A stretch of 64,000 bases of DNA. Origin: Nocardia tenerifensis NBRC 101015. GTDB lineage: Bacteria; Actinomycetota; Actinomycetes; Mycobacteriales; Mycobacteriaceae. Position numbers and translations under genes: made by a program. The stretch is taken from NCBI RefSeq assembly GCF_000308715.1, contig NZ_BAGH01000177.1, forward strand, positions 25,945 to 89,944. Reading direction: 5' to 3'. This document shows positions 18,208 through 26,458 of the stretch, in pieces. Within the stretch, counting starts at the first letter, position 1. The number at the start of each line of letters is the position of its first letter. Below the pieces are notes generated by a model. The model saw only the letters and a program-made list of their open reading frames with translations, was not told where the DNA came from and did not search any database.

Positions 18208-19095
18208 TCAGTTGGGGGCTGGGCTCGGCGTCGAATGTTCTTGCCGCACATACCTGGCCAGCAGGTAGGCCGCGATGGCCGCCGGGATGTTCATGAGCAC
18301 CCCGTAGACCGCGCCGGGCACGGCCATCGCGTTGTTGTGCAGCACCGAACCCGCGACGGCGATGGCGATCGCGCCGTTGTGGATGCCGATCTCCATGGCC
18401 GAGGCGATCGCCTGGTCGGCGTCGATGCTGAGCAGCCGTGGCACGAAATAGCCGACGGCCAGGCTGATCACGGCGAACAGCAGGCTGAGCGAGGCGAGCT
18501 TGCCGATGTTCTCGGTGAGCGTCTCGAAGTTCTTCGCCACGGCCGCGAGGACGACCAGCGCGAGCACCACGATCGAGAGGATCTTGACGTTGCCGCGCAT
18601 CCGCTCGGCCCACCCGGTGTACCGGCGGTGCACCACCATGCCGATCGCGACCGGCACCAGCACGATCGCGAACACCTGCGCGAACTTGTCCGGCCGCAGC
18701 CCGAACGACCCGTCGGCGTCCATGAACCGGCTGTAGGCGAACGCGACGATCAGCGGCATGGTGAACACCGCGAGCACCGAATTGATCGCGGTGAGCGTGA
18801 TATTCAACGCCACATTGCCACCGGCGATGTGGCTGAACAGGTTTGCCGACGGCCCGCCGGGCGACGCGGCGAGCAGGAGCATGCCGACGGCGAGGGCTCC
18901 CTCGAGCCGGAACAGGTAGATCAGCCCGAGGCAGACCGCGGGCAGCAGCACCATCTGGCACAGCAGCGCGATCACCGCGGCCTTCGGGTAGCGCAGCACG
19001 CGGGCGAAATCGTCCACGGCCAAGGTCAATCCGAGCCCGAACATCACCAGGGCCAGGGCCAGCGGCAGGAACACCGCGAAAATCGTGGAACCCAC
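18208..19095 (-). CDS. Bile acid:sodium symporter (BASS) family transporter
   Basis: The 295-residue protein has about nine to ten membrane segments with the BASS hallmark stretches: LAVDDFARVLRYPKAAVIAL early, SPGGPSANLFSHIAGGNVAL in the middle and EIGIHNGAIAIAVAGSVL late. Family members import bile acids, pantoate or other organic anions with sodium; the substrate here is unknown. GTG 19095 follows GAGAGGAGAA and gives the natural N-terminus GSTIFAVFLPLALA; upstream codons are arginine-rich and unlike a membrane protein. It is transcribed in the same direction as the oxidoreductase at 19208 but about 110 bases away. Confidence 0.92.
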   Translation of the reverse strand: MGSTIFAVFLPLALALVMFGLGLTLAVDDFARVLRYPKAAVIALLCQMVLLPAVCLGLIYLFRLEGALAVGMLLLAASPGGPSANLFSHIAGGNVALNITLTAINSVLAVFTMPLIVAFAYSRFMDADGSFGLRPDKFAQVFAIVLVPVAIGMVVHRRYTGWAERMRGNVKILSIVVLALVVLAAVAKNFETLTENIGKLASLSLLFAVISLAVGYFVPRLLSIDADQAIASAMEIGIHNGAIAIAVAGSVLHNNAMAVPGAVYGVLMNIPAAIAAYLLARYVRQEHSTPSPAPN

Positions 19096-19207
19096 GCCGG
19101 GTTCTCCTCTCCGCCGAACGGCCCGCGCACACACCGCGGGCGCCGAGGGACGACGTTATCGATCTCCGGCGTGGGTCGCCAGTCTTATCGCGGAGGTCGG
19201 CGTCGGA

Positions 19208-20257
19208 TCACACCGCGACGACCTGACCGTCGGCGGCCGAGCGGCGCGCGGCCTCGAGCACGCGCAGCGTGGCGACGGCGTCGCGGGGGTCGACCGGGAC
19301 CGCACCGCCGTCGAGCAGGGCGGCGGCCAGTTGGGCATAGAAGGCGGGATAGTCGCCCGCGAGGGTCGGTGTCGGTTGTACGTCGGGCTCGGCGCCGATG
19401 GTGCCCCAGTGCTCGGATTCGACTGTGCCCCAAGGCTTGCCGTCGTCCGGTCGGCGGCCCTCGCGCAGCGCGGCCTCCTGCGGGTCGAGGCCGTGGGTGA
19501 CGTAGGCCGCCTCCGTGCCGAGCACCCGGAATCGTGGGCCGAGTTGCGGCGCAACGGCACTCATCCAGAGGTGGGAGCGCACGCCCGAGTCGTGCGTGAG
19601 GGCCAGGAACGCGTCGTCGTCGCTGCGCACACCCTCGCGTCGCCGATCCAGTTCGCAGTACACCGATTTCACCGGTCCGAACAGGGTCGTCGCCTGGTCG
19701 ACGAGGTGGCTGCCGAGGTCGAACAGCAGGCCCGCGCCGTCGGCGGCGTCGCCCAGTTCCCGCCAGCCGCCCTTCGGCACCGGACGCCAGCGCTCGAACC
19801 GGGACTCGAAGCGCCGCACCGCGCCCAGCCTGCCCGCCTCGGTGAGGGCGCGCACGGTGCGGAAGTCGGCGTCCCAGCGGCGGTTCTGGAACACCGTCAA
19901 TGCCAGGCCCGCCCGCTCGGCGCGCGCGACCACGTCCGCGGCGTCGGCGGCCGTCACGGCGAACGGCTTGTCGACGACCACCGGCAGGCCCGCGTCGAGG
20001 GCCTGCGCGGCCAGTGCGGCGTGCGTGCGGTTGGGCGTCGCGATGACCGCGAGGTCGATCCCGGTGGGGTCGGCGAAGAGCTCGTCGGCGGAGGCGACGA
20101 CCCGCACGCCGGGGTGCTCGCGTTCGGCCTGTGCCGCGCGCTCGTCCGAGGAGGTGACCACGGCCGCGACCCGCATGCGCGGCTCGGCGGCGATCAAGGG
20201 GGCGTGGAAGACCGACCCGGCCAACCCGTATCCGACTACAGCGACGTCCAAGGTCAT
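19208..20257 (-). CDS. Gfo/Idh/MocA-family NAD(P)-dependent oxidoreductase
   Basis: This 349-residue protein starts with the Rossmann motif VAVVGYGLAGSVFHAPL and has IDLAVIATPNRTHAALAAQA and the catalytic-lysine segment VVVDKPFA, in place of the usual EKP. The C-terminal alpha/beta domain contains LLFDLGSHLVDQATTLFG, the conserved histidine region. Members oxidise sugars, inositols or cyclitols. No sugar operon is attached, though a BASS transporter gene lies downstream and a polyol dehydrogenase gene starts 535 bases away on the opposite strand. Confidence 0.92.
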   Translation of the reverse strand: MTLDVAVVGYGLAGSVFHAPLIAAEPRMRVAAVVTSSDERAAQAEREHPGVRVVASADELFADPTGIDLAVIATPNRTHAALAAQALDAGLPVVVDKPFAVTAADAADVVARAERAGLALTVFQNRRWDADFRTVRALTEAGRLGAVRRFESRFERWRPVPKGGWRELGDAADGAGLLFDLGSHLVDQATTLFGPVKSVYCELDRRREGVRSDDDAFLALTHDSGVRSHLWMSAVAPQLGPRFRVLGTEAAYVTHGLDPQEAALREGRRPDDGKPWGTVESEHWGTIGAEPDVQPTPTLAGDYPAFYAQLAAALLDGGAVPVDPRDAVATLRVLEAARRSAADGQVVAV

Positions 20258-20791
20258 GTCTCGACGCTAGCCGATGGGTGCCGGGGGAGTTCGGCAACCG
20301 TGAAGCAACTTCGGCTGTGGTCGTTGTCGATGCGGGATGGTTGCTATCGGCTCTGGCCAGTGCGTTGTTGCTTCCGATCAGAAGTGATTATGCCTCAACG
20401 CCTCTGGCGTACGGTCGACCTGCCCTGGCCTGGTTCACGCTGTATTTCCCCCTCGAGAATCGGCAATTGATCGGCAAATCTTAGAGCAGTCTTTAAAGTG
20501 TTTCCTATCGGGCAAATCGGAGATGTCCGCGCGTGATGGACGTCACGAGCATGTATTTATGCGTCGGGCATTTCCGGCGGCCGTCAACGATTCTCACGTC
20601 CTGAAGTGCGCCTTTACGGAATATTTGCAATATGGCTTCTGACCTGCTGCAACGTGCCTTCAGTTGGTCCACCAGCGTTTAGCCGTCGAAATCTCGGCAA
20701 TGCTCACCTACCGTTTTGAAACGGCGCTCAGTCAATGCTGATGAGGCGTTCCGTATCGCTCCCTCTCGCATACCCCCAACGGAGGCCGCAC
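20258..20791. other. Long A+T-richer intergenic region before the mannitol dehydrogenase gene
   Basis: This divergent spacer is visibly richer in A and T than the surrounding genes and no frame looks coding. It holds a hyphenated palindrome ATATT-TGC-AATAT at 20621-20633 and a 14-base palindrome at 20711-20724. Promoters for the Gfo oxidoreductase (leftward) and the polyol operon (rightward) must lie here. Size and composition are unusual for this window. Confidence 0.55.
20711..20724. promoter_or_regulatory. Palindromic operator candidate upstream of polyol operon
   Basis: CCGTTT and AAACGG form perfect 6-base arms around TG, 67 bases before the ATG of the mannitol dehydrogenase gene. The shape resembles LacI/GntR-type sugar repressor sites. 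No such repressor is encoded nearby, so a regulator elsewhere is implied. Confidence 0.4.
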
Positions 20792-22348
20792 ATGCGTGTG
20801 CCGCTGATTACGGCGAAGAAATCTCGCATCGAATCGATGTCTCGGATACCCGGCGCGGTGGTACCGCGCCTCTCGGCCGACATGCTCACCCGGCTGCCGG
20901 CCTCGGTCGCCAGGCCGGAGTTTGCCCCGGGTGGTCTGCGCGCGGGCATTCTGCATCTCGGTTGCGGCTCGTTCCACCGGGCGCACCAGGCCCTGGCCAC
21001 CCAGCACGCGATGAACGAGACCGGCGACCCGCGCTGGGGCATCACCGCCGTCGCGATCAACCGCCCGACCGTGGTCGACGCGCTGCGCGCGCAGGACCAC
21101 CTCTATACGACGCTGCTGCACGAGGACGGACGGGCGCGCGTGGAGGTGGTCGGCTCGATCACCGAGGCCGTGCACGCGCCGTCGGACCTGGTCGGCGTGC
21201 CGCGGCGGATCGCGGATCCGCGGGTCGAGATCGTCACGCTCACCGTCACCGCGAGCGGCTACTGCGTCTCGCCGGTCACCGGCCGGTTGGAGGCCGACTG
21301 CCCCGGCCTCCGCCACGACGTCCGATCGCCGACCCGGCCGATCACGCCGATCGGCATGCTCACACAGGGCCTGGAGCTGGTCCGGCGGCGAGGCGGCACA
21401 CCGCCGGTGATCATCAGCTGCGACAACCTCTGCGCGAACGGCAGCACCCTGCGCCGCGCCGTGATGGACTTCGCGCTGCTGCGCGACGACCACCTCGCCG
21501 AGTGGATCGCCAGGCACGTGCAGTTCCCCAACAGCGTGGTCGACCGCATCGTGCAGCCGACCGCGCCCACCGACGCCGCGGTGGCCCGCAACTGGCTGGG
21601 CGGCATCGAGGACCTCGCGCCGGTCTCGGCCGAGCCGTTCATGACCTGGACGATCGAGGATTTCGACGGCGAGCGCCCGCAGTGGGAGCTCGGCGGCGCC
21701 CAATTCGTCTCCAACGTCAGGGATTACGAGCTGGCGAAGCTGCGGTTGCTCAACGGAACGCACATGCTGCTCGCCTATCTCGGCGGGGTCGCCGGCCACC
21801 GCACCATCGCCGAGGCGACGGCCAGCCCGGCGCTCGCCGCGCTCGCCAGGCAGTTCATGCTCGACGAACAGGGGCCGACGCTCGCGCTGGCGAAACCCGA
21901 ATTGCACAGGACCGTGGACGATTTGATGCGCCGGTTCCGCAATCCCGCTATCGCGCAGTGCATGACGCGCATCGGCCGCAACGGCTCGGACAAGATGATG
22001 CCCAGGGTGGTCGACGCGCTGCGCGACAATATCGCGGCGGGGCGGCCCACGCCCGGCGCGACCCTGCTGATCGCCGCGTGGATCCGCTGGTTCACCGCGA
22101 GCCGTGAGCCCGGCGCGGTGATGGAGTTGATCGACCCGAGGGAGGACTCGCTCGCGGTCCTGGTCGACGCCGACCCGCACCGCTGTGCGCAGGCGTTCTT
22201 GCAGCGCACCGATATTTTCGGCACGCTACCCCGGTTGGCGGACGTACAGCGGCAGGTCGGCGACGCCCTGGCCGAGATCGCCCGCGACGGGGTGGAGGCC
22301 GCGGTCCGGCGCAGGCTCGCACCGCGGTCGGAGAGGAGCAACGGATGA
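20792..22348 (+). CDS. Mannitol dehydrogenase family polyol oxidoreductase
   Basis: The 518-residue protein belongs to the long-chain mannitol dehydrogenase/fructuronate reductase family, which interconverts polyols or uronates and ketoses with NAD. The N-terminal Rossmann part contains GILHLGCGSFHRAHQALATQ; the middle has VIISCDNLCANGSTLRRAV; the catalytic helix has FVSNVRDYELAKLRLLNGTH with the conserved lysine. GGAGG at 20781-20785 supports ATG 20792, about 17 residues before the first homology, and an internal Met at residue 16 is possible. The stop overlaps the start of the HAD gene (ATGA), so the two are coupled. Confidence 0.9.
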   Translation: MRVPLITAKKSRIESMSRIPGAVVPRLSADMLTRLPASVARPEFAPGGLRAGILHLGCGSFHRAHQALATQHAMNETGDPRWGITAVAINRPTVVDALRAQDHLYTTLLHEDGRARVEVVGSITEAVHAPSDLVGVPRRIADPRVEIVTLTVTASGYCVSPVTGRLEADCPGLRHDVRSPTRPITPIGMLTQGLELVRRRGGTPPVIISCDNLCANGSTLRRAVMDFALLRDDHLAEWIARHVQFPNSVVDRIVQPTAPTDAAVARNWLGGIEDLAPVSAEPFMTWTIEDFDGERPQWELGGAQFVSNVRDYELAKLRLLNGTHMLLAYLGGVAGHRTIAEATASPALAALARQFMLDEQGPTLALAKPELHRTVDDLMRRFRNPAIAQCMTRIGRNGSDKMMPRVVDALRDNIAAGRPTPGATLLIAAWIRWFTASREPGAVMELIDPREDSLAVLVDADPHRCAQAFLQRTDIFGTLPRLADVQRQVGDALAEIARDGVEAAVRRRLAPRSERSNG

Positions 22349-23037
22349 ACGCCGAGAGTCCGGTTCGCGCGGTCGTTTTCGACATGGACGGGCTGCTGAT
22401 CGACTCGGAGAGCCTGGCCATGGAGTCGTTGGTCAGTGCCGGGGCCGAACTCGGGTACGAGATGCCGATCGATTTCTGCCGCAGCATGATCGGCGTGCCC
22501 GCCGACCGGTGCCGCACCCTCGCCGCGGCCGCCTACGGCCGGGGCTTCCCGCTCGACGAGTACTTCGACCTGCACGACGAACATCTGCGCCGGCTCGTCG
22601 ACGGCGGCAGGCTGGCGACCAAGCCGGGCGCGGTGGCGCTGCTCGACGCGCTGGACGCGCAGGGCGTGCCCAAGGCGATCGCCACCTCGTCGTCGCGGGA
22701 ACGCGCCGACCACCATCTCGAGCTGGCCGGCCTCGCCGGTCGTTTCGACGCGGTCGTGACGCGCCAGGACGTGACCAAGGGCAAACCCGATCCGGAGCCG
22801 TACCTGAAGGCGATGGCCGCACTCGGGGGTGAGGCGGAAACGACACTCGCCCTGGAGGATTCGACCAACGGTCTGCGCGCCGCCTGCGCCGCCGGCCTGC
22901 GCTGCATCCTCGTCCCCGATCTCGTGCAGCCGACCGAGGAGTCCCGGCGGCTGGCGCACCGGCTGTATCCGGACCTGCACCGGGTCATCGAGTACCTCGC
23001 GGCGGCCAACGCGCCGTCGCCCGCGCCCACCGCCTGA
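22345..23037 (+). CDS. HAD-superfamily hydrolase, beta-phosphoglucomutase-like
   Basis: This 230-residue subfamily IA HAD enzyme has motif I FDMDGLLIDSES with nucleophile Asp13 and acid/base Asp15, motif II IATSSSRERADHH, motif III lysine in TKGKPDPEPYL and motif IV LEDSTNGLRAA. The helical cap lies between residues 20 and 90. Relatives are sugar-phosphate phosphatases or mutases. Its four-base overlap with the mannitol dehydrogenase gene suggests it dephosphorylates a polyol or ketose phosphate in the same pathway; that is inference. Confidence 0.92.
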   Translation: MNAESPVRAVVFDMDGLLIDSESLAMESLVSAGAELGYEMPIDFCRSMIGVPADRCRTLAAAAYGRGFPLDEYFDLHDEHLRRLVDGGRLATKPGAVALLDALDAQGVPKAIATSSSRERADHHLELAGLAGRFDAVVTRQDVTKGKPDPEPYLKAMAALGGEAETTLALEDSTNGLRAACAAGLRCILVPDLVQPTEESRRLAHRLYPDLHRVIEYLAAANAPSPAPTA

Positions 23038-23044
23038 GTTTCGC

Positions 23045-23075
23045 GTCGAAGTCCCCTTCGGCGCCGGGCTTCGAC
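23045..23075 (+). terminator. Hairpin terminator after the polyol/HAD operon
   Basis: GTCGAAG plus CCC pairs with GGG plus CTTCGAC with one bulged base, 7 bases after the HAD stop codon. No U-run follows, which is common in high-GC actinobacteria. Confidence 0.55.
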
Positions 23076-23134
23076 ACAGGGCCTACTCTGGTCCGAGTTC
23101 GATCCTGTCGGCGGACCTGAAGAGGACTCTCGTG

Positions 23135-23668
23135 GTGCGAATAGCTCGACCCGCGTTGGTGCTGTGCGCCGGACTCGTCGTGGCGGTCGCCGGGTGCGCC
23201 GACGACGGCGGGTCTACGCCGACCCACGCCCACAGCGCGGCCGCGACCACGTCTGGGGTGCCGACCGCGTGCGGCGTCGACCTGACCGCGCCGGTGATCC
23301 AGTCCGCGGTCGCGGCGCTGCCCGCCGAGCCGGTCACGCACGCGGCGTGGTCGACCGATCCGCGGGGGTTCGAGGGCAACTTCGATCCGTGCGCGACCCT
23401 GTCTACGGTGATCATCACGGTGCAGGGGGCGACGGGGAGTTCGCCGAATCAGGCCCTGCTGTTCCACAAGGGTTCCTATATCGGCACCGCGACGCCGGAG
23501 GCGCACGGATTCACCTCGCTGGACGTCGACCGCACCACCGACGACACGGTCGGGTTGACCTACAAGACGCCGGGCAGTTGCAACGCCTGCACCGACGGCA
23601 CCGTCACCCAGGTCCAATTCCGTTGGGAGGGGCAGAAAGTGCGCACGATCGGTACGCCGCCCAAGTAA
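23135..23668 (+). CDS. LppP/LprE-family lipoprotein
   Basis: The 177-residue protein has a lipoprotein signal with lipobox VAGC (cysteine 21) and a mature part typical of the LppP/LprE family of mycolic-acid bacteria: CGVDLTAPVIQSAVAALP, DPRGFEGNFDPCATLSTVI and QALLFHKGSYIGTATPEA, with a C-terminal paired-cysteine segment SCNACTDG. Function is unknown; it should be anchored outside the cytoplasmic membrane. Two adjacent GTG codons at 23132 and 23135 follow AGAGGA; the second has the better spacing. It converges with the HxlR gene, 7 bases apart. Confidence 0.85.
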   Translation: MRIARPALVLCAGLVVAVAGCADDGGSTPTHAHSAAATTSGVPTACGVDLTAPVIQSAVAALPAEPVTHAAWSTDPRGFEGNFDPCATLSTVIITVQGATGSSPNQALLFHKGSYIGTATPEAHGFTSLDVDRTTDDTVGLTYKTPGSCNACTDGTVTQVQFRWEGQKVRTIGTPPK

Positions 23669-23675
23669 CGCGGCG

Positions 23676-24020
23676 TCAGTCGGACCAGCGCTGCACCCAC
23701 ACCTGTAGCGGTGCGAGCGCCGCGACGAGGTCGAGGCCGTCCGCGCTGAGCTGATAGCCGGTCGGGTCCGCGGCGATCACCCCCGCCTCACGCAGTTCGC
23801 GCAGCCGATCGTTGAGCACGCTGGCGGACACGCCGCCGCACAGCTTCTGCAACTCCCGGAACGTCACCGCGCGTCCGTCGCGCAACTCCCAGAGCACCCG
23901 CAGCGCCCACCGCCTGCCCAGCAGGTCCAGCAGCACCATGATCGGGCGGCCGGTCCGCGAACCGCGCACCGGGCCACCGATCGCCGGGGTCTTGTTTGCT
24001 TCGGATTCCGAAGCTACCAT
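23676..24020 (-). CDS. HxlR-family transcriptional regulator
   Basis: This 114-residue winged-helix protein has the family phrases LDLLGRRWALRVLWELRDG, FRELQKLCGGVSASVLNDRL and LREAGVI, and ends with ALAPLQVWVQRW. It is divergent from the AhpD/CMD-like gene, and two palindromes containing TTCCGAAGC lie at and before its start, so it very likely represses the pair. One of these palindromes is inside its own first codons. The inducer is unknown; HxlR proteins often respond to aldehydes, quinones or oxidants. Confidence 0.9.
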   Translation of the reverse strand: MVASESEANKTPAIGGPVRGSRTGRPIMVLLDLLGRRWALRVLWELRDGRAVTFRELQKLCGGVSASVLNDRLRELREAGVIAADPTGYQLSADGLDLVAALAPLQVWVQRWSD

Positions 24021-24053
24021 CGTCACCGTCCTTGCTCTTATTTCCGAAGCAAG
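23998..24053. promoter_or_regulatory. Paired palindromic operators of the HxlR/CMD divergent pair
   Basis: The first site is a perfect 8-base-arm palindrome, GCTTCGGA-T-TCCGAAGC, at 23998-24014, inside codons 3-8 of the HxlR gene. The second is at 24031-24053, with outer arms CTTGCT and AGCAAG, and repeats the TTTCCGAAGC half-site. The repeated half-site, the spacing of about 35 bases and the position between divergent genes point to two operators for the HxlR protein. Confidence 0.55.
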
Positions 24054-24090
24054 AGTACCTCGCCATTTGCTGAAAGCACGAGGAAACACC

Positions 24091-24663
24091 GTGATCGACA
24101 CCAACCTTGTCCCGCGCATCCCGCCGCTGAATCCGCCGTATGCTCCGGAAATCGAGACGCAGCTGCGCAAGTGGATGCCGCGCGACTCGGCCATCGAACC
24201 GCTGGCCTTGTTCCGCACCCTCGCAATCCACGCCGACCTTTTCAGCCGCATGCTGCCCCTCGGCGCGGGCCTGCTCGGCCATGGCCACGTCCCACCCCGC
24301 GACCGCGAGATCGTCATCCTCCGCACCTGCGCCCGCGCGAACGCCGAGTACGAATGGGGCATTCACGCCGTCCTCCAGGCGCCCGAGGTCGGCCTCACCG
24401 CCGCCCAGATCGATGCGACGGCCATCGGCGACCCCGCCGACCCCGCCTGGACCCCCGCCGACACCGCTGTCCTCCGCTTGGCCGACGAAATCTACGACAC
24501 CGCAACAATTTCCGACACCCTATGGGCCGAACTGAGCCCCCGCTACCTTGACGACCAAATACTGGAACTGATCACCACCACCGGCTGGTACCGCCTCCTC
24601 AGTACCGTAATCAACACCGCCCGAATAGAACATGAGCCCTGGGCCCGTCGCTTCCCGTCCTGA
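24091..24663 (+). CDS. Carboxymuconolactone decarboxylase/AhpD-like protein
   Basis: The 190-residue all-helical protein matches the CMD family, with HGHVPPRDREIVILRTCARA, NAEYEWGIHAVLQAPEVGLT and a C-terminal second helical hairpin. Only one cysteine is visible in the AhpD-type position, where true AhpD has CxxC, so a peroxidase-partner role is doubtful. Decarboxylase or another redox role cannot be chosen. GTG 24091 follows CGAGGAA. It is divergent from and presumably controlled by the HxlR regulator. Confidence 0.85.
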   Translation: MIDTNLVPRIPPLNPPYAPEIETQLRKWMPRDSAIEPLALFRTLAIHADLFSRMLPLGAGLLGHGHVPPRDREIVILRTCARANAEYEWGIHAVLQAPEVGLTAAQIDATAIGDPADPAWTPADTAVLRLADEIYDTATISDTLWAELSPRYLDDQILELITTTGWYRLLSTVINTARIEHEPWARRFPS

Positions 24664-24914
24664 CTTCGCCCGGCAACGAAACGCAGAACCCCATGTCGTG
24701 GTTCCGCCGACCACGCTGCGGCCGGCCCCCAATGATCGCGACCACCGAGATGGCGACTCACCTGCTGACGCGCTGTGAGGCACGATCGGCGAACTGTCGG
24801 CCCAGATCGCCGACGATCACGAGCCCTGTTCAGCCACAGCGGTATTCGCAGATCAGCGCTGAATGGAACTCCGGACATCGACCTCTGACGTTCTTGGCGT
24901 GGTCGACGTGTCGA

Positions 24915-26417
24915 TTACTCGGTCTCGATGATCCGACGCAACGACTCCGGTAGATCGGCTGCCGCCAGGGTGTATGTGGTGGCAATCAGTGAGGCGTCCA
25001 GGGGTGGGCTGTCGGGGAGGAATGCGTTGTCGGCGGCGATGGTGAAGGGTGCGTTGACCGAGATGAGGTTGAGAGTCAGGTGAGGGGAGTCGGTGCCGCG
25101 CAGATCCGCTGTGGGTACGCGTACGACGAAGTCGAAGGCGTCGGGCTGCTCGATCCGATGCGGGCGAGGGCCCTCGGGGCCGATCGTGCTGAAAGACCGG
25201 TCCACACCGACGTCGGGATGCGAGCCGACCGATATTCGGCGGTCTCCCAAGAACAGTTCGTGCGCGTATCCGGCGCTGATGGTGTCGAGCTGCCTCAGTG
25301 GCCCGTCGACCTCGTGTGCTTCGACGATGGTCAGTTCGCCGTGCTGCATGCGGACCAGCAATCTGAGGTAACTGTCGTTCTCGCCTGCTTCCACCGCGGG
25401 TTCGGTCCTCTCGTGCCCGCTCTCGCTCACCGCCGCGATCTGACGGCGTGGAACGAGGTGTGTCGCCATCGCGCGCTCACACACCGGGCAGAATGCGGGC
25501 ACATTGCTGCGCATCCGGCAGTTGACGACCGGCCGGAATATTCCGCGGGCGAAGTCGCCTCCGCCGCCTTCGAAAAGCCCGACGTCCCTGGTGTCATTCC
25601 ACCATGATGGTTTGGGAAATTTGTAGTCATCACCACCGGTGGGGATCGGGGTGGTCGCGTGGATGTCGGCCGCCCATTTGAGGGTGGCGCGGTTGATGTT
25701 TATCGTCAGATTCGGTTCATTGGGTTCGTCTTGGCGGGTGAACCAGTTGTCGCGTCGGTGGTATTCGTCGCCGAGGCCGCCCAGAGCATGGCCGAACTCG
25801 TGGGCGACTGTGTCCCATGTTTCACCCACCGCTAGCGTCGCTCGGCCTCTGCCACCGCGCCCGCCGACCCCCGGATTGTTCAGTAGCACCACCACAAGGT
25901 GATGCTCGTCGACCCAGGTCGAGACGGCGCGAGCTAGCCGTGCTGCGGTCTCGGCCCCGTCTTCGAGCCAACTATGGGCCCAATCACCGTTGTAGAACGC
26001 CCCGAGAGCGGTATTGCGATTGACTTGATTCACAGTGCCGTTGGCGTTGTAGGTCCTGGTACCGACGCCGGAATCGACCGACTCCAGATTGATCCGCAGC
26101 AGGTTGAACGAGGGTCTGTTGGCCGCGAAAAAATCACGGGCGAATACCCCGTTGGTCAGCAGTCTGTCGACTGCCTGGTTGTAGGCTTGCTGATCCCTGG
26201 GCCCGAATCCATCACCGACAACGACGATGGTGGTTCTTACGCCGAGTGGCCCGTTCTGGAACAACGTGGTCATCGAGTTACCGATCCACGGAACTGTGGC
26301 TGCCGCGGCGTCGGTCCGCAACCAGTTGCGAAGGCTCGGCTGATGGGCCTGGTGCATCGGCTGGCGAAGCCGACCACCGAGGCGATGACTCCTCAGGAAA
26401 GTTCTGGCACTCAACAT
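24915..26417 (-). CDS. M64-family (IgA-peptidase-like) metallopeptidase
   Basis: The 500-residue protein carries the zinc motif HEFGH at residues 206-210, followed by ALGGLGDEY with a third metal ligand near residue 217, the signature of peptidase family M64. The N-terminal half begins with a VGDGFGPRDQQAYNQAVDRL stretch typical of the family; NCRMRSNVPAFCPVCERAM supplies conserved cysteines; the last 150 residues form a separate beta-rich domain. ATG 26417, preceded by GGAGCGCAGCAG, was chosen. No signal peptide or membrane segment is visible, which is odd for an enzyme thought to act outside the cell. It follows the repeat-protein gene by 41 bases on the same strand. Confidence 0.8.
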   Translation of the reverse strand: MLSARTFLRSHRLGGRLRQPMHQAHQPSLRNWLRTDAAAATVPWIGNSMTTLFQNGPLGVRTTIVVVGDGFGPRDQQAYNQAVDRLLTNGVFARDFFAANRPSFNLLRINLESVDSGVGTRTYNANGTVNQVNRNTALGAFYNGDWAHSWLEDGAETAARLARAVSTWVDEHHLVVVLLNNPGVGGRGGRGRATLAVGETWDTVAHEFGHALGGLGDEYHRRDNWFTRQDEPNEPNLTININRATLKWAADIHATTPIPTGGDDYKFPKPSWWNDTRDVGLFEGGGGDFARGIFRPVVNCRMRSNVPAFCPVCERAMATHLVPRRQIAAVSESGHERTEPAVEAGENDSYLRLLVRMQHGELTIVEAHEVDGPLRQLDTISAGYAHELFLGDRRISVGSHPDVGVDRSFSTIGPEGPRPHRIEQPDAFDFVVRVPTADLRGTDSPHLTLNLISVNAPFTIAADNAFLPDSPPLDASLIATTYTLAAADLPESLRRIIETE

Positions 26418-26458
26418 CTGCTGCGCTCCCGTTCTAGCAAATCGGCTGGCCGAGAGCG

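Noticed and set aside
24664..24914. Short frames between the CMD and M64 genes
   Set aside because: Neither strand gives a plausible protein or a ribosome site; treated as the convergent 3' spacer.
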